Shown here: one piece after another, positions 41,399 through 49,912 of the stretch
How positions within the stretch are numbered: position 1 is the first letter of the stretch
How the letters are laid out: each line of letters starts with the position of its first letter
NCBI GenBank assembly: GCA_003150355.1
Contig: QAMJ01000013.1
Span: forward strand, 39,807-103,806
DNA: 64,000 nucleotides
From: Clostridiales bacterium
GTDB lineage: Bacteria > Bacillota > Clostridia > Oscillospirales > Oscillospiraceae
Direction of reading: 5' to 3'
Translations under genes and position numbers: made by a program
Notes under the pieces: model-generated
Databases searched by the model: none
What the model saw: the letters and a program-made list of their open reading frames with translations, nothing else
What the model was told of the DNA's origin: nothing

Positions 41399-42127
41399 TT
41401 AGATTATAAACCCGCCGTCGACGGAGATGACCTGACCGGTGGTGTACTCGCTCCTTGCGAGAAACAGCATGGCCTCGGCGATATCCTCGGGACGGCCGAG
41501 CTTGCGCAGCGGTATTTCATCGGCGAGCATATCAAGCGTCTCGCGGCCGAGCACCTGAACCATATCGGTGTTGATAACGCCGGGGGCGATGCAGTTGACG
41601 CGGATGCCGGAGGGCGCAAGCTCCGCGGCGAGGGAGCGCGTCAGCCCGACGATGGCGTGCTTCGTGGACGAATAGGCGACCTCGCAGGACGCGCCGTGGA
41701 CGCCCCAGATGGAGGACATATTGATGATGCAGCCGGAGTGTTCATGCAGCATATGCGGCAGGACGGCCTGAATGGTATTGAAGCAGCCGCCGAGGTTTAC
41801 ATCAAAGATGCGCTTCCATGTCTCAGGCTCAATATCCTGAAACTGCTGCTGCTTTGCGATGCCGGCGTTATTGACGAGCAGAGAGATATGCCCCAGCTCG
41901 TGCTCCGTGCGTGCGACCATTTCGCGCACGGCCAGTGCATCGGCCACGTCCGCCTGCTGCCAGATGGCGTTCGCGCCGTTGGCCTTGAGTTCTTCCGCGA
42001 GAGCTTCGGCCTTGTCGGTGCGCTCAACGCAGTTTATGCACACGGCGTAGCCCTCTTTTGCAAGAGCCCGGGCACACTGCGCGCCGATGCCGCGGGAGGA
42101 GCCGGTAACAAGTGCGACGCGCATCAT
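41399..42127 (-). CDS. FabG-like short-chain dehydrogenase/reductase
   Basis: 242 residues: NADP-binding VTGSSRGIGAQCARALAKEG, NNAGIAKQQQF, catalytic Ser in INMSSIWGVHG and the YSSTK tyrosine-lysine pair, then the family end SEYTTGQVISVDGG. It is very close to 3-oxoacyl-ACP reductases, which reduce beta-ketoacyl-ACP in fatty-acid elongation. No other fab gene is nearby. Its start overlaps the end of plsC by four bases, so both lipid-related genes are likely cotranscribed. Confidence 0.9.
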   Translation of the reverse strand: MMRVALVTGSSRGIGAQCARALAKEGYAVCINCVERTDKAEALAEELKANGANAIWQQADVADALAVREMVARTEHELGHISLLVNNAGIAKQQQFQDIEPETWKRIFDVNLGGCFNTIQAVLPHMLHEHSGCIINMSSIWGVHGASCEVAYSSTKHAIVGLTRSLAAELAPSGIRVNCIAPGVINTDMVQVLGRETLDMLADEIPLRKLGRPEDIAEAMLFLARSEYTTGQVISVDGGFII

Positions 42128-42936
42128 ACAGCCTCCTTTACAGCCTTGGGAAGGCTGCGCTCGATAAGGCCGCGGCTGTAATCGGCAAGCTCGTTCGTGC
42201 TCATTTCCTTGACCTTATCCGCAGGGACGACGTCGAGAATGCTGAGATCGACATTGGTGGGGCGGAGGAAGAGGTTCCGCTTGATCTTCTCGCTGCCGCT
42301 TATCGAGGCGATGACCAGCGGGACGCCGGCTTTCTGCGCGATCTTGAAAGAACCGGGGTGGAAAGGCAGCATGGAGCCGGTCTTGCTGCGCGTACCCTCG
42401 GGGTAGATGCCGACGGAGCAGATATCCTTTTCCAGATAGTCCGCGGCGGTGAGGATGGTCTTGAGGGCGTTGCGGTTATTCTCGCGGTCAATGGGCAGGA
42501 AGCCTGCGCCGTAGGACACGCGCCCGACGATGGGGATGCGCATATTCGAGGGCTTGGAGATAAAGGAGATGTTATACTCCTGGAGCTTGCTCATAACGAT
42601 GAGCGGGTCGAACATCGAGCGGTGGTTGCACACAAACAGAAAGCGCTCGCCGGTGGGCAGCTTATCCATGCCGTGGATGTGTGCGTGCACCCAGGCGTAG
42701 CCGCACATGACGGAGCTGACGGAAATGCAGCCGAGACGGCAGATACCGCTCTGCTTTGTGATGGGCTTCGCGGTCGAGACAAAGATCGCGACGACTGCCC
42801 AGAACAGCAGGAACAGAATGTTCAGCGCGATGAAGCAGCCGGCAAACAGCAGCAGAGTCTTCCACATCACAAAGCCCGCGAAGTGTACATATATAATTAC
42901 CGCCGCGAGCGACAGCAGCAGAAACAGAAGGATCAA
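42124..42936 (-). CDS. plsC: 1-acyl-sn-glycerol-3-phosphate acyltransferase
   Basis: 270 residues. Two N-terminal membrane helices, then the acyltransferase motifs: NHRSMFDP (H-x4-D catalytic pair), FISKPSNMRIPIVGRV, and YPEGTRSKTG (motif III), with PLVIASISGSEK as motif IV. It acylates lysophosphatidic acid to phosphatidic acid, downstream of PlsX/PlsY, and plsX is present at 5.3 kb. First gene of a two-gene unit with the FabG-like reductase. Confidence 0.92.
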   Translation of the reverse strand: MILLFLLLSLAAVIIYVHFAGFVMWKTLLLFAGCFIALNILFLLFWAVVAIFVSTAKPITKQSGICRLGCISVSSVMCGYAWVHAHIHGMDKLPTGERFLFVCNHRSMFDPLIVMSKLQEYNISFISKPSNMRIPIVGRVSYGAGFLPIDRENNRNALKTILTAADYLEKDICSVGIYPEGTRSKTGSMLPFHPGSFKIAQKAGVPLVIASISGSEKIKRNLFLRPTNVDLSILDVVPADKVKEMSTNELADYSRGLIERSLPKAVKEAV

Positions 42937-42972
42937 AGCTAAGCACCGCCTTTTGAAAACTAAAATTTAAAA

Positions 42973-43252
42973 ATACCCTCGATTGACAAGGCCACACACG
43001 GTTTTGACGGGCAGAAAAACGCCCATGCTTCCTCAAAGCCCTTGGCAATACACAAAGTATTACCTGCGGGCTTTTCGTTGCATGAACACTTTTCTGCTCC
43101 GGCAAAACTGCTGTGCACCTAGCAGCTTTGGATTTTCGAGTGATTTTTGGTTTTTGAGTCGCAGATGTGTCGTAACCCATCAAGACGAAAAGGGCAAAAA
43201 GCGCCGGAAAGACACGCTGTCAGGCGTGTGCGCTCTTGTCAACCGAGGGTAT
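42973..43252. mobile_element. 280-bp TIR-flanked structured element (MITE-like or ncRNA)
   Basis: The ends are inverted copies: ATACCCTCGATTGACAAG at 42973 and, reading inward from 43252, ATACCCTCGGTTGACAAG, continuing with related CACAC sequence. Inside are GGGC/GCCC and, at about 43040-43075, AAGCCC-TTGGC-AATAC-ACAAA-GTATT-ACCTGC-GGGCTT, a two-part stem whose apical part recurs at 54323-54357. ACACGCtgtcagGCGTGT sits near the right end. There is no gene inside. A non-autonomous transposon or a structured RNA closed by the TIR stem are both possible. Confidence 0.7.
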
Positions 43253-43411
43253 TAAATTCATTTAAGATTCATTCTACCACGGCTTTTGATTTTGCCAAGA
43301 GTATTTCAAATTTCTTGATTAAAATTTTACATTTTATGGGCACTGAGCATTGACTGTATAGCGCAAATGGTTTAGTTTATATGCGTATTATATAAAAGGA
43401 GAGTGAGCGCT

Positions 43412-43792
43412 GTGCGGGAGGATTACTGCCTTGAGGACGCCGCGGGTCTGCCGGAGGGTACGGACTTCTGCGTCATCGCGGAGAGCGACTGCATGGAGCC
43501 ATACATAAAAAGGGGAGGGCGCGTATGCGTGAGCCGTAAGCAGACACCGGCGGAGGGGGAAGCGGGGCTGTTTCTTTACCGCGGCGCGGTCTACTGCCGC
43601 CAGTGGTGCGAGGACTACACGGGCGCGCTGTACCTGCTGTGCGCAAACCCGCGGCGGGAGAGCGAGAACATCCGCATCGACCGAAAAGAGCGCGGGCAGT
43701 GCCGCTGCCTCGGCAGGGTGCTGACAGATAAAAAGCTGCTGATGCCGATATACGGCACGACTGAGAACGCGCCTAAAGCAAAAATGAATTGA
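43412..43792 (+). CDS. S24-like (LexA/UmuD fold) protein with altered catalytic residues
   Basis: About 126 residues, with AAAGGAG 9 bases before GTG 43412 (GTG 43403 is too close to the site). The core ESDCMEPYIKRGGRVCVSR, GEAGLFLYRGAVYCRQW and GALYLLCANPRRESENIRI is the S24 peptidase fold found at the end of clostridial XRE repressors. The nucleophile Ser of the usual DSMEP is Cys, and the position of the general-base Lys (usually CKxY) is Arg. It also has no helix-turn-helix. Self-cleavage as in LexA is thus doubtful. Function unknown. Confidence 0.75.
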   Translation: MREDYCLEDAAGLPEGTDFCVIAESDCMEPYIKRGGRVCVSRKQTPAEGEAGLFLYRGAVYCRQWCEDYTGALYLLCANPRRESENIRIDRKERGQCRCLGRVLTDKKLLMPIYGTTENAPKAKMN

Positions 43793-43880
43793 CATTCACC
43801 AAAAATGTAATGTACACTGTATATGCCTGCACAGCGGACGGCGCGCCGCAAGGGGCGGACGCAGGAGGAAATTGTTAAGA

Positions 43881-45203
43881 ATGAAGATAACCAAAGATAA
43901 AAAACCAATATGCTTTATCCTGCTTGCAGTGTTTTTGTTCATGACCCTGCTCTCGTTTTTGACGCCGATGATCGCCGATGATTACAGTTATAGCTTCAGC
44001 TTTGCAGATTATAGTAGGATCGAGTCTGTCGGGGACATCGTTGGATCGATGGCGGCGCACAGGGAAACGATAAACGGACGGGTCATCGCACACAGCATGG
44101 TCCAGTTTTTCCTGATGCTGCCGAAGGCGGTGTTCAACATATCAAACGGACTTGCCGCGTCGCTTTTTGTTTTTCTCACTTCGCTTTATTCGGACTTCGG
44201 CCTTGAGAGAAAAAACGCTTTCGTACTGGCCATAGCGGTGCTGGCGCTCTGGTACTTCGTGCCTCAGTTCGGCGAGGTTTTTCTCTGGCTTGACGGAGCG
44301 TTCAGCTATGGCTGGGCGATGCTGTTCTCGCTGCTGTTTGTGTTTCCGTTTTACCGCGAGTTTTGTGGCAGCGGACACAGGACACAGAGCTGGGTAAAAG
44401 CGGTGTATGTCGTCTTTGCCTTTGCCGCGGGAGCGTATTCCGAGAGCAGTTCTCTTGCAATGCTCTTTATAGCGTTTTGTCTCGCGGTGGGGGGGTACAT
44501 TCAGAAAAGGAAAGTACCGCTGTTTCTCGCGGCAGCTTTGGTGACTGCGATTTTGGGATATGTGTTTTTGATGCTGTCGCCCTCTGAGCTCAGCGGCAGG
44601 GCGGGGGAGTTTTCTCTATCCGCGATAGCCCGAAGCTTTGAATACGCTGTTGAGCTTACGAAGCTGCATCTTGGCAAGCTATACTGCGCCTTTATGCTGA
44701 TATTTGCGGTCGCAATAGAAACGGAACTGACAAAACCGAAGGGCGAGAGAGATTTCAGACCGGTGGGTTTTGCGGCGATCGCTTTCCTCGGCGGGCTTGT
44801 ATCGATCGCGGTGTTTGCGTTTGCAAAGTATTTCCCGAACAGGGCTATGTGCGCGTCGGCCTGCTGGACGATAGTTGCAGGCACAGTGCTGCTCTCCGGA
44901 ATGTTCGCGCGCAGGTGTTCATTCGTATCAGGACTTGCGGGTGTCTTGGCGGCGCTGTTTGCGTTCTCGTTTGTTCTTGGCGTGCTTGATGTGGCGGTGG
45001 TATATAAGAAGTCCAACGAAAGGCTCACACAGATCGCGGAAGCAAAGGCAAACGGCGAGACGAGTATAGTTCTGGAAAAGTTTGTGGCCGACACGAAATA
45101 CAGTCCGGCTTACGAGCTTACGGATATAGCCGAGGGCGAGAACGAATGGCCGAATGACGCTATCGCGAGTTATTTTGGCCTTGAAACGGTAAGCGGAAAA
45201 TAG
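43881..45203 (+). CDS. DUF6056-type polytopic membrane protein
   Basis: About 440 residues with some 10-11 hydrophobic helices. The start LTPMIADDYSYSF and the extracytoplasmic ETINGRVIAHSMVQFFL and FLWLDGAFSYGWAM segments match a family of membrane proteins seen with surface-polysaccharide genes and thought to be glycosyltransferase-like. AGGAGG lies 12 bases before ATG 43881 and 3 before an alternative TTG 43872. The gene is a little more AT-rich than its neighbours. It stands alone, followed by two hairpins. Confidence 0.75.
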   Translation: MKITKDKKPICFILLAVFLFMTLLSFLTPMIADDYSYSFSFADYSRIESVGDIVGSMAAHRETINGRVIAHSMVQFFLMLPKAVFNISNGLAASLFVFLTSLYSDFGLERKNAFVLAIAVLALWYFVPQFGEVFLWLDGAFSYGWAMLFSLLFVFPFYREFCGSGHRTQSWVKAVYVVFAFAAGAYSESSSLAMLFIAFCLAVGGYIQKRKVPLFLAAALVTAILGYVFLMLSPSELSGRAGEFSLSAIARSFEYAVELTKLHLGKLYCAFMLIFAVAIETELTKPKGERDFRPVGFAAIAFLGGLVSIAVFAFAKYFPNRAMCASACWTIVAGTVLLSGMFARRCSFVSGLAGVLAALFAFSFVLGVLDVAVVYKKSNERLTQIAEAKANGETSIVLEKFVADTKYSPAYELTDIAEGENEWPNDAIASYFGLETVSGK

Positions 45204-45212
45204 AAGATGACA

Positions 45213-45247
45213 GGGCAGCACCGCCGGCTTACTGCGCGGTGCTGCCC
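45213..45247. repeat. Palindromic repeat, GGCAGCGCCGC family, short copy 3
   Basis: GGGCAGCACCGC (45213-45224), loop CGGCTTACTGC, GCGGTGCTGCCC (45236-45247): perfect 12-bp arms. Shares the outer arm sequence with copies at 8091, 25348 and 54264. Confidence 0.75.
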
Positions 45248-45257
45248 ATAAAATTGT

Positions 45258-45293
45258 CTTGAGCGCGGTCCGCCGTTTTGGACTGCGCTCAAG
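45258..45293 (+). terminator. Hairpin after the DUF6056 gene
   Basis: CTTGAGCGC (45258-45266) pairs with GCGCTCAAG (45285-45293), and GTCC with GGAC inside it. No T tract follows. Confidence 0.55.
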
Positions 45294-45543
45294 TAATATT
45301 TATGCGTCAAAGCTGCCTTTGCCAATGGCACAGCGGCGTAGGCTTTATTCCGGGTTGCACCCGGACATCACCGCTGCGCCCGGACAGCTCCGGCGGGACG
45401 GGTCGCTTGGCTAACGACTTGTCAACGCTAATAGACTACCACATATTGCTTAACAAATCCTGAAGCGGATGTAAAAAGTTTTTTAAATCAGGTAGATAAA
45501 CCATGAAGAAAAATTGTGGATGTCCCCGAACTTTGGCATGAGT
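45294..45543. other. Non-coding, hairpin-rich segment of unknown role
   Basis: No gene seen. At 45300-45420 there are compact stems: CCGGGT-TGC-ACCCGG, CCGGA-CAGC-TCCGG, and GTCG/CGAC (on the minus strand around CTTGGCTAACGAC). The tail 45420-45480 is AT-rich. It could be a dispersed repeat or a structured RNA on either strand. Confidence 0.45.
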
Positions 45544-45574
45544 AAACCGGACAGGAAATACCCCTGCCCGGTTT
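45544..45574 (-). terminator. Probable terminator of the YcxB-like gene
   Basis: AAACCGG (45544-45550) pairs with CCGGTTT (45568-45574), with CAGG/CCTG inside it. It lies about 60 bases past the gene end. Confidence 0.55.
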
Positions 45575-45631
45575 GCTTATGCTTCCATGTTTTGAAGCAT
45601 TATTTATAATAGTAAAAAACCGTGCCCTGCC

Positions 45632-46207
45632 TCAGAGATGATACGGCTCGTTATCACGGCGGTGCATCCATTCGCGCAGACGCACAAAACGGCTGCGTTT
45701 GCTCACAAAAAGCTTGCCTGTCTTCTTCTCAATAAAGCGACGGAATTCATCGCTCTTATCGCCGAGTTCGGACTTTGGGATCATGTATCCACCGAACTCT
45801 GTGCGGAAGATATAGTAGTTATACAGATCCGCTCCGAGCCCTACGACCTCGGAATAGGGGAGGGGGTCAAGCTCTGAATTATTAGGAAGAGTAATGATGC
45901 GCATGCGGTTCTCTTCAAAAATATATTTGGAGGAGGGGTACTCTCCGCCGGACTCCTTTATCTGCTGGGCGAGCTTCTTCGCGGTGCGGTTCGCGGCGGC
46001 ATACTTGCTGGAGATGAGATAGCTGCCGTAGGCAATCAGCAGCAGACCCCACCACTGCGTGTAGTTCAATGCACCGAAGACGAACAGACCGGCTGCTATA
46101 GCCGTCCTGCCGATGCGGTTGCCGGTGCAGAAAAGGTCATACTGCATGTGCGCGAGGGCGGTAAGGCTCTCCTCGGTGTGCTTGATATGTGCTTCGTATA
46201 ATACCAT
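45632..46207 (-). CDS. YcxB-like membrane protein
   Basis: 191 residues. Two adjacent hydrophobic helices at about residues 33-65 (IAAGLFVFGALNYTQWWGLLLIAYGSYLIS) are followed by a soluble part with YIFEENRMRIITLPNNSELDPLPYSEVVGL and TEFGGYMIPKSEL, which is the YcxB-like C-terminal beta domain. Family function is unknown. Single gene, divergent from the second TRAP operon across 416 bases. Confidence 0.78.
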   Translation of the reverse strand: MVLYEAHIKHTEESLTALAHMQYDLFCTGNRIGRTAIAAGLFVFGALNYTQWWGLLLIAYGSYLISSKYAAANRTAKKLAQQIKESGGEYPSSKYIFEENRMRIITLPNNSELDPLPYSEVVGLGADLYNYYIFRTEFGGYMIPKSELGDKSDEFRRFIEKKTGKLFVSKRSRFVRLREWMHRRDNEPYHL

Positions 46208-46344
46208 TGCGGCTCCTGTGAAATAGAGATATAGGCAGAATCTGCCGGAACAAGTTTACATCATTGGAAAAGAAATTGAAACAATTGTTAAAAAGTTATT
46301 TATGACAAAAGTACAAAGGCATTTTGTAGCAAAACGCCAATCTT

Positions 46345-46518
46345 TGCGCTTTTTGACAAAAATCACAAGAAATCAGATTGACATTTACCGAAAACATGGT
46401 GTATGCTACATGAGCGTTAACAATCTGTTAACAGCTTGCCTATGCACCGGACGGCATCTGCACAAACCAAGACGCGAAAACAGGACGTCCTGTTTTCAGC
46501 TTTCAGAGATGAAAGCTG
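46345..46518 (+). promoter_or_regulatory. Promoter and palindrome-rich leader of the second TRAP operon
   Basis: TTGACA (46378-46383), 18 bases, TATGCT (46402-46407); a second TTGACA is at about 46352, as upstream of the first TRAP operon. The leader holds GTTAAC-AATCT-GTTAAC, a perfect 22-base palindrome at 46476-46497 centred on GGACGTCC, and CAGCTTTCA-GAGA-TGAAAGCTG right after it. Confidence 0.6.
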
Positions 46519-46623
46519 ACGGGTATCCTGCATGAGCGGTTGGGAGCGCGGACAAGTCCGGAGATATGTAAGCTCGCAGCAGAGAGTTGAAAAACGAAAA
46601 ATTTTTGAACTAAGGAGAGACAA

Positions 46624-47718
46624 ATGAAAAAAATTATCGCAATGCTTCTGGCAGTAGTCATGGTCTTTGCACTGTGCGCATGCGGCAGCAGCAACAACGC
46701 TTCCGCTCCCGCAGCCGATACGGCCAAGACCGATGCAGCTCCCGCAGCTGACGCTGCAGCGGCAGATCCCGCTGATGACTTCCATCTTGACCTCAAGTTC
46801 TCCAACGTCTTCCAGCCCACCGAGTGGAACTACAAGGCGTCCGAGAAGCTCGCTCAGATGATCACCGAGAAGACCGACGGCCACATCACCGTTACCTACT
46901 ACGGCCAGAACGAGCTTGACTGCTACGGCGACTCCGTCACCCGTGCCGTCAACGGCGAGAACTGGATGGGTCTTGAAGAGCCCTCTCTGTTTGCTGACTA
47001 CGCAGGCGACGCCGCTATGGTTCTCGCTCCGATGCTTTACAGCAGCAACGCCGAGTACAACTACGTTATGGATTCCGACTTCGTTGCAAACCTCGAGAAG
47101 GAACTGGCAGCTCAGGGCATCCACATCCTTGACACCCACTACTCCTTCGGTTTCCGCTCCGTCGTCACCAACCTCGATGTTAAGACTCCCGAGGATCTGA
47201 AGGGCCACGTTCTCCGTGCCACTTCCTCCGCGCTGTTCACCAAGACCCTTGAGTGCCTTGGCGCAACCGCTAACCCCATGAGCTTCACCGAGTGCCTCTC
47301 CGCCATCTCTTCCGGCGTTGTTGAAGGCTTCGAAGGCTCCGTCTCCACCCTCGCCGGCGCAGGCAACCCCTACGAGCTGGTCAAGAAGGTCGCTGAGACT
47401 AACCACCTGATCGCTACCCGTTGGCTGTTCATCTCCGAGGATTGCTGGAACACCATCCCCGAGAAGTACCAGAAGATCATTGAGGACTGCGCTTATGAGT
47501 GCGGCATGTGGGAGCAGACCTCCTGCGAGGACGACGAAGCTACCCAGATCGAGTTCCTGAAGAGCCAGGGCGTTACCTGGAACGAAGTCGACCTCGACGC
47601 TTTCTCCAAGGCCTGCGAGCCGGTCATCGACTGGATCGTTGAAGAGTACGGCTCCACCTACGAGGCATATGACCAGCTGAAGGGCCTCGTCGCCGAGTAT
47701 CGCGCAAACAACGCTTAA
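46624..47718 (+). CDS. dctP: TRAP transporter substrate-binding lipoprotein, DctP family (second system)
   Basis: 364 residues: signal peptide and lipobox ALCAC (Cys near residue 19), Ala/Pro/Asp linker, then the DctP fold with LKFSNVFQPTEWNYKASEKL, GFRSVVTNLDVKTPEDLKGHVLRA (family Arg) and GVVEGFEGSVSTLAGAG. AAGGAGAG precedes ATG 46624. Only distantly similar to the first system's DctP, so a different ligand is likely. The 5' leader is hairpin-rich and a strong hairpin follows, as in the first operon. Confidence 0.92.
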   Translation: MKKIIAMLLAVVMVFALCACGSSNNASAPAADTAKTDAAPAADAAAADPADDFHLDLKFSNVFQPTEWNYKASEKLAQMITEKTDGHITVTYYGQNELDCYGDSVTRAVNGENWMGLEEPSLFADYAGDAAMVLAPMLYSSNAEYNYVMDSDFVANLEKELAAQGIHILDTHYSFGFRSVVTNLDVKTPEDLKGHVLRATSSALFTKTLECLGATANPMSFTECLSAISSGVVEGFEGSVSTLAGAGNPYELVKKVAETNHLIATRWLFISEDCWNTIPEKYQKIIEDCAYECGMWEQTSCEDDEATQIEFLKSQGVTWNEVDLDAFSKACEPVIDWIVEEYGSTYEAYDQLKGLVAEYRANNA

Positions 47719-47757
47719 GTTATTACTTTAGCATCAGCACAATAACTGTTTACGACA

Positions 47758-47785
47758 GGACTGCCTGAAGCCTTTCAGGCAGTCC
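47758..47785 (+). terminator. Intercistronic hairpin after the second dctP
   Basis: GGACTGCCTGAA (47758-47769), loop GCCT, exact complement (47774-47785). No T tract, so partial termination or mRNA protection is likely, matching the arrangement at 19025-19054. Confidence 0.6.
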
Positions 47786-47919
47786 GTGTCGGATGTTTAG
47801 AGCTTTGTTAAGAGTCTTTACGCGCGTGCGAGGCTTTTTAACAGAACACTTATACAAAACGCGAGAAATGCCCAAATAAGTTGAAGTTATTCAAAATCTG
47901 CTACTAAAGGATCCTGTTA

Positions 47920-48471
47920 ATGAAGAAAAAAATAACCTTTAAGCACATACTGAAAAACCTCGACGCTGTCATTACCGGCACGACCCTCGTGGCCTGTGTC
48001 ATTATAGTTAACCTGAATGTCATCATGCGCTACATGCTCAGCTCTCCGCTTCAGTGGAGCGAGGAGATAGTCACGAGCCTGTTTGTCTGGACGGTTTTCA
48101 TCGGCAGCGCCTACGCTTACCGCAAGCATGCCCACCTCGGCGTTGACATCGTCGTCAACCTGCTGCATGGCAAGACAAAGAAAACGCTCATGTTCATCGT
48201 CAGCATCATTGAGCTTGCCATCCTCATCATGCTTACCGTTATCTGCTCTCAGTATGCCTATAACCTCCTCTATGTCAGAGGTGTTTTCAAGCCCGCAGTT
48301 ACCGATATTCTGCGTGTGCCCAAGATATTCACCGGCATCGCGGTTCCCCTCGGCTTCGGTCTGTCCACGATCTACTCGATCTACTTCTTCCTGACCGATA
48401 GACTGCACATAATCAAGAAGAAAGAAAACGACGACCCCGACGAATATCAGGTTGAAGGAGGGAACTTCTGA
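47920..48471 (+). CDS. dctQ: TRAP transporter small permease subunit, DctQ family (second system)
   Basis: 183 residues, four predicted membrane helices. MRYMLSSPLQWSEEIVTSLFVWTVFIGSAYA is the DctQ hallmark with the Trp-Ser-Glu-Glu block; HAHLGVDIVVNLL follows as usual. It starts about 200 bases after dctP, past a strong hairpin, and its last base is shared with dctM. Confidence 0.92.
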   Translation: MKKKITFKHILKNLDAVITGTTLVACVIIVNLNVIMRYMLSSPLQWSEEIVTSLFVWTVFIGSAYAYRKHAHLGVDIVVNLLHGKTKKTLMFIVSIIELAILIMLTVICSQYAYNLLYVRGVFKPAVTDILRVPKIFTGIAVPLGFGLSTIYSIYFFLTDRLHIIKKKENDDPDEYQVEGGNF

Positions 48472-49784
48472 TGACATTGACATTTACACAGTTGATCCCT
48501 GTATTTCTGGTATTCATACTCTACTTCGCGGGGCTGCCCATAGTGTACGCACTGTTCGGCTCCACATTCTTCTACTTCCTCGTTCTTGACCCCAGCACCC
48601 AGTGCTGGCTGCTGCTGCAGAAGGTCATGAACTCTACACAGTCTTTCTCCATGCTGGCTATCCCGTTCTTCATCATGTCCGGCTCCGTTATGAACTTCGG
48701 CGGCATAAGCGACAAGATGATGGACTTCTGCGAATGCGTCACCGGTCATATGCGCGGCGGCCTTGCACAGGTCAATGTCCTGCTGTCCATGCTGATGGGC
48801 GGCTGCTCCGGCTCCGCAAACGCTGACTGCGCCATGCAGTCCAAGATGCTGGTTCCCGAGATGGAAAAGCGCGGCTACTCCAAGGCCTTCTCCGCGGCTA
48901 TCACCGCGGCCTCATCAGCTGCCACGCCCGTTATTCCTCCCGGAGTTAACCTCATCGTCTACTGCCTCATCGCGCAGGCATCCCTCGGCCGCACCTTCGC
49001 AGCCGGTTATGTCCCCGGCATCCTGATGTCTATGTCGATGATGATCACTGTTGCGATCATTGCAAAGAAGCGCAATTACCCCACCACGAGAGAGAAGTTC
49101 CCCCCTGCAAAGGTCGTTGCCAAGCAGGCGCTCGACTCCTTCTGGGGTCTGTTCTTCCCCTTCGGCATCATCCTGGGTATGCGTTTCGGCATGTTCACCC
49201 CGTCTGAGGGCGGCGCTGTCGCAGTTCTGTACTGCTTCGTTATAGGCAAGCTCGTCTATAAGCGCCTGTCCTTCCGCAAGCACTTTGTCCCCATCGTCCT
49301 CGATACCATTGCCGGTACTTCGAGCGTCGTTCTGATCATGGTCTCCGCTTCCGTTTTCGGACAGTACATGACCTGGATCAACCTCCCCAAGATCGTCACC
49401 ACCGCCGTTCTGAACCTCACCTCCAACAAGTATGCGTTCCTGATGCTCACGAACGTCATCCTGCTCATCATGGGTATGTTCCTTGAGGGCGGCGCGGCTC
49501 TGATGATCATCACCCCGTTGCTGCTGCCTGTGGCAAGAAGCCTCGGCATCGGCGTCTACCACTTCGGCCTTGTCGCGATTGTCAACATCATGATCGGCGG
49601 TATCACTCCTCCGTTCGGCTCCATGATGTTCACCACCTGCGGCATCACCAAGTGCCCGATAAGCGATTTCCTGAAGGAGGTCTGGCCGTTTATCGTCTGC
49701 TTGATACTCGTCCTGCTCCTGCTCACTTTCTGCCCGACTCTGATCAACATTGTTCCCGATCTGATCTACGGCGCCGAAGTGTGA
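48471..49784 (+). CDS. dctM: TRAP transporter large permease subunit, DctM family (second system)
   Basis: 437 residues, about 12 helices. Conserved DctM segments: SGSVMNFGGISDKMMDF, MGGCSGSANADCAMQSKMLVPEM, SSAATPVIPPGVNLIVYC and GGITPPFGSMMFTTCGI. With DctQ it forms the sodium-coupled membrane part of the second TRAP importer. AGGAGG lies in the end of dctQ, ahead of the start. The operon ends with two strong hairpins. Confidence 0.95.
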   Translation: MTLTFTQLIPVFLVFILYFAGLPIVYALFGSTFFYFLVLDPSTQCWLLLQKVMNSTQSFSMLAIPFFIMSGSVMNFGGISDKMMDFCECVTGHMRGGLAQVNVLLSMLMGGCSGSANADCAMQSKMLVPEMEKRGYSKAFSAAITAASSAATPVIPPGVNLIVYCLIAQASLGRTFAAGYVPGILMSMSMMITVAIIAKKRNYPTTREKFPPAKVVAKQALDSFWGLFFPFGIILGMRFGMFTPSEGGAVAVLYCFVIGKLVYKRLSFRKHFVPIVLDTIAGTSSVVLIMVSASVFGQYMTWINLPKIVTTAVLNLTSNKYAFLMLTNVILLIMGMFLEGGAALMIITPLLLPVARSLGIGVYHFGLVAIVNIMIGGITPPFGSMMFTTCGITKCPISDFLKEVWPFIVCLILVLLLLTFCPTLINIVPDLIYGAEV

Positions 49785-49812
49785 GCCTAAGTTTAGAAAA
49801 CTTAATTAGCAA

Positions 49813-49844
49813 AAAAGACCTTCGGAGAGATCCGAAGGTCTTTT
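49813..49844 (+). terminator. Terminator of the second TRAP operon
   Basis: AAAAGACCTTCGGA (49813-49826), loop GAGA, complement ending in TTTT (49831-49844): perfect 14-bp stem. Confidence 0.92.
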
Positions 49845-49862
49845 GGTGCTTGGAAGCCAACG

Positions 49863-49892
49863 AATAAGGCCGCTCGGAAGAGCGGCCTTATT
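49863..49892 (-). terminator. Terminator of the NlpC/P60 gene
   Basis: AATAAGGCCGCTC (49863-49875), loop GGAA, complement 49880-49892. It lies 21 bases past the minus-strand gene. Confidence 0.85.
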
Positions 49893-49912
49893 AGGTAAGT
49901 TATTCAGTTGCG

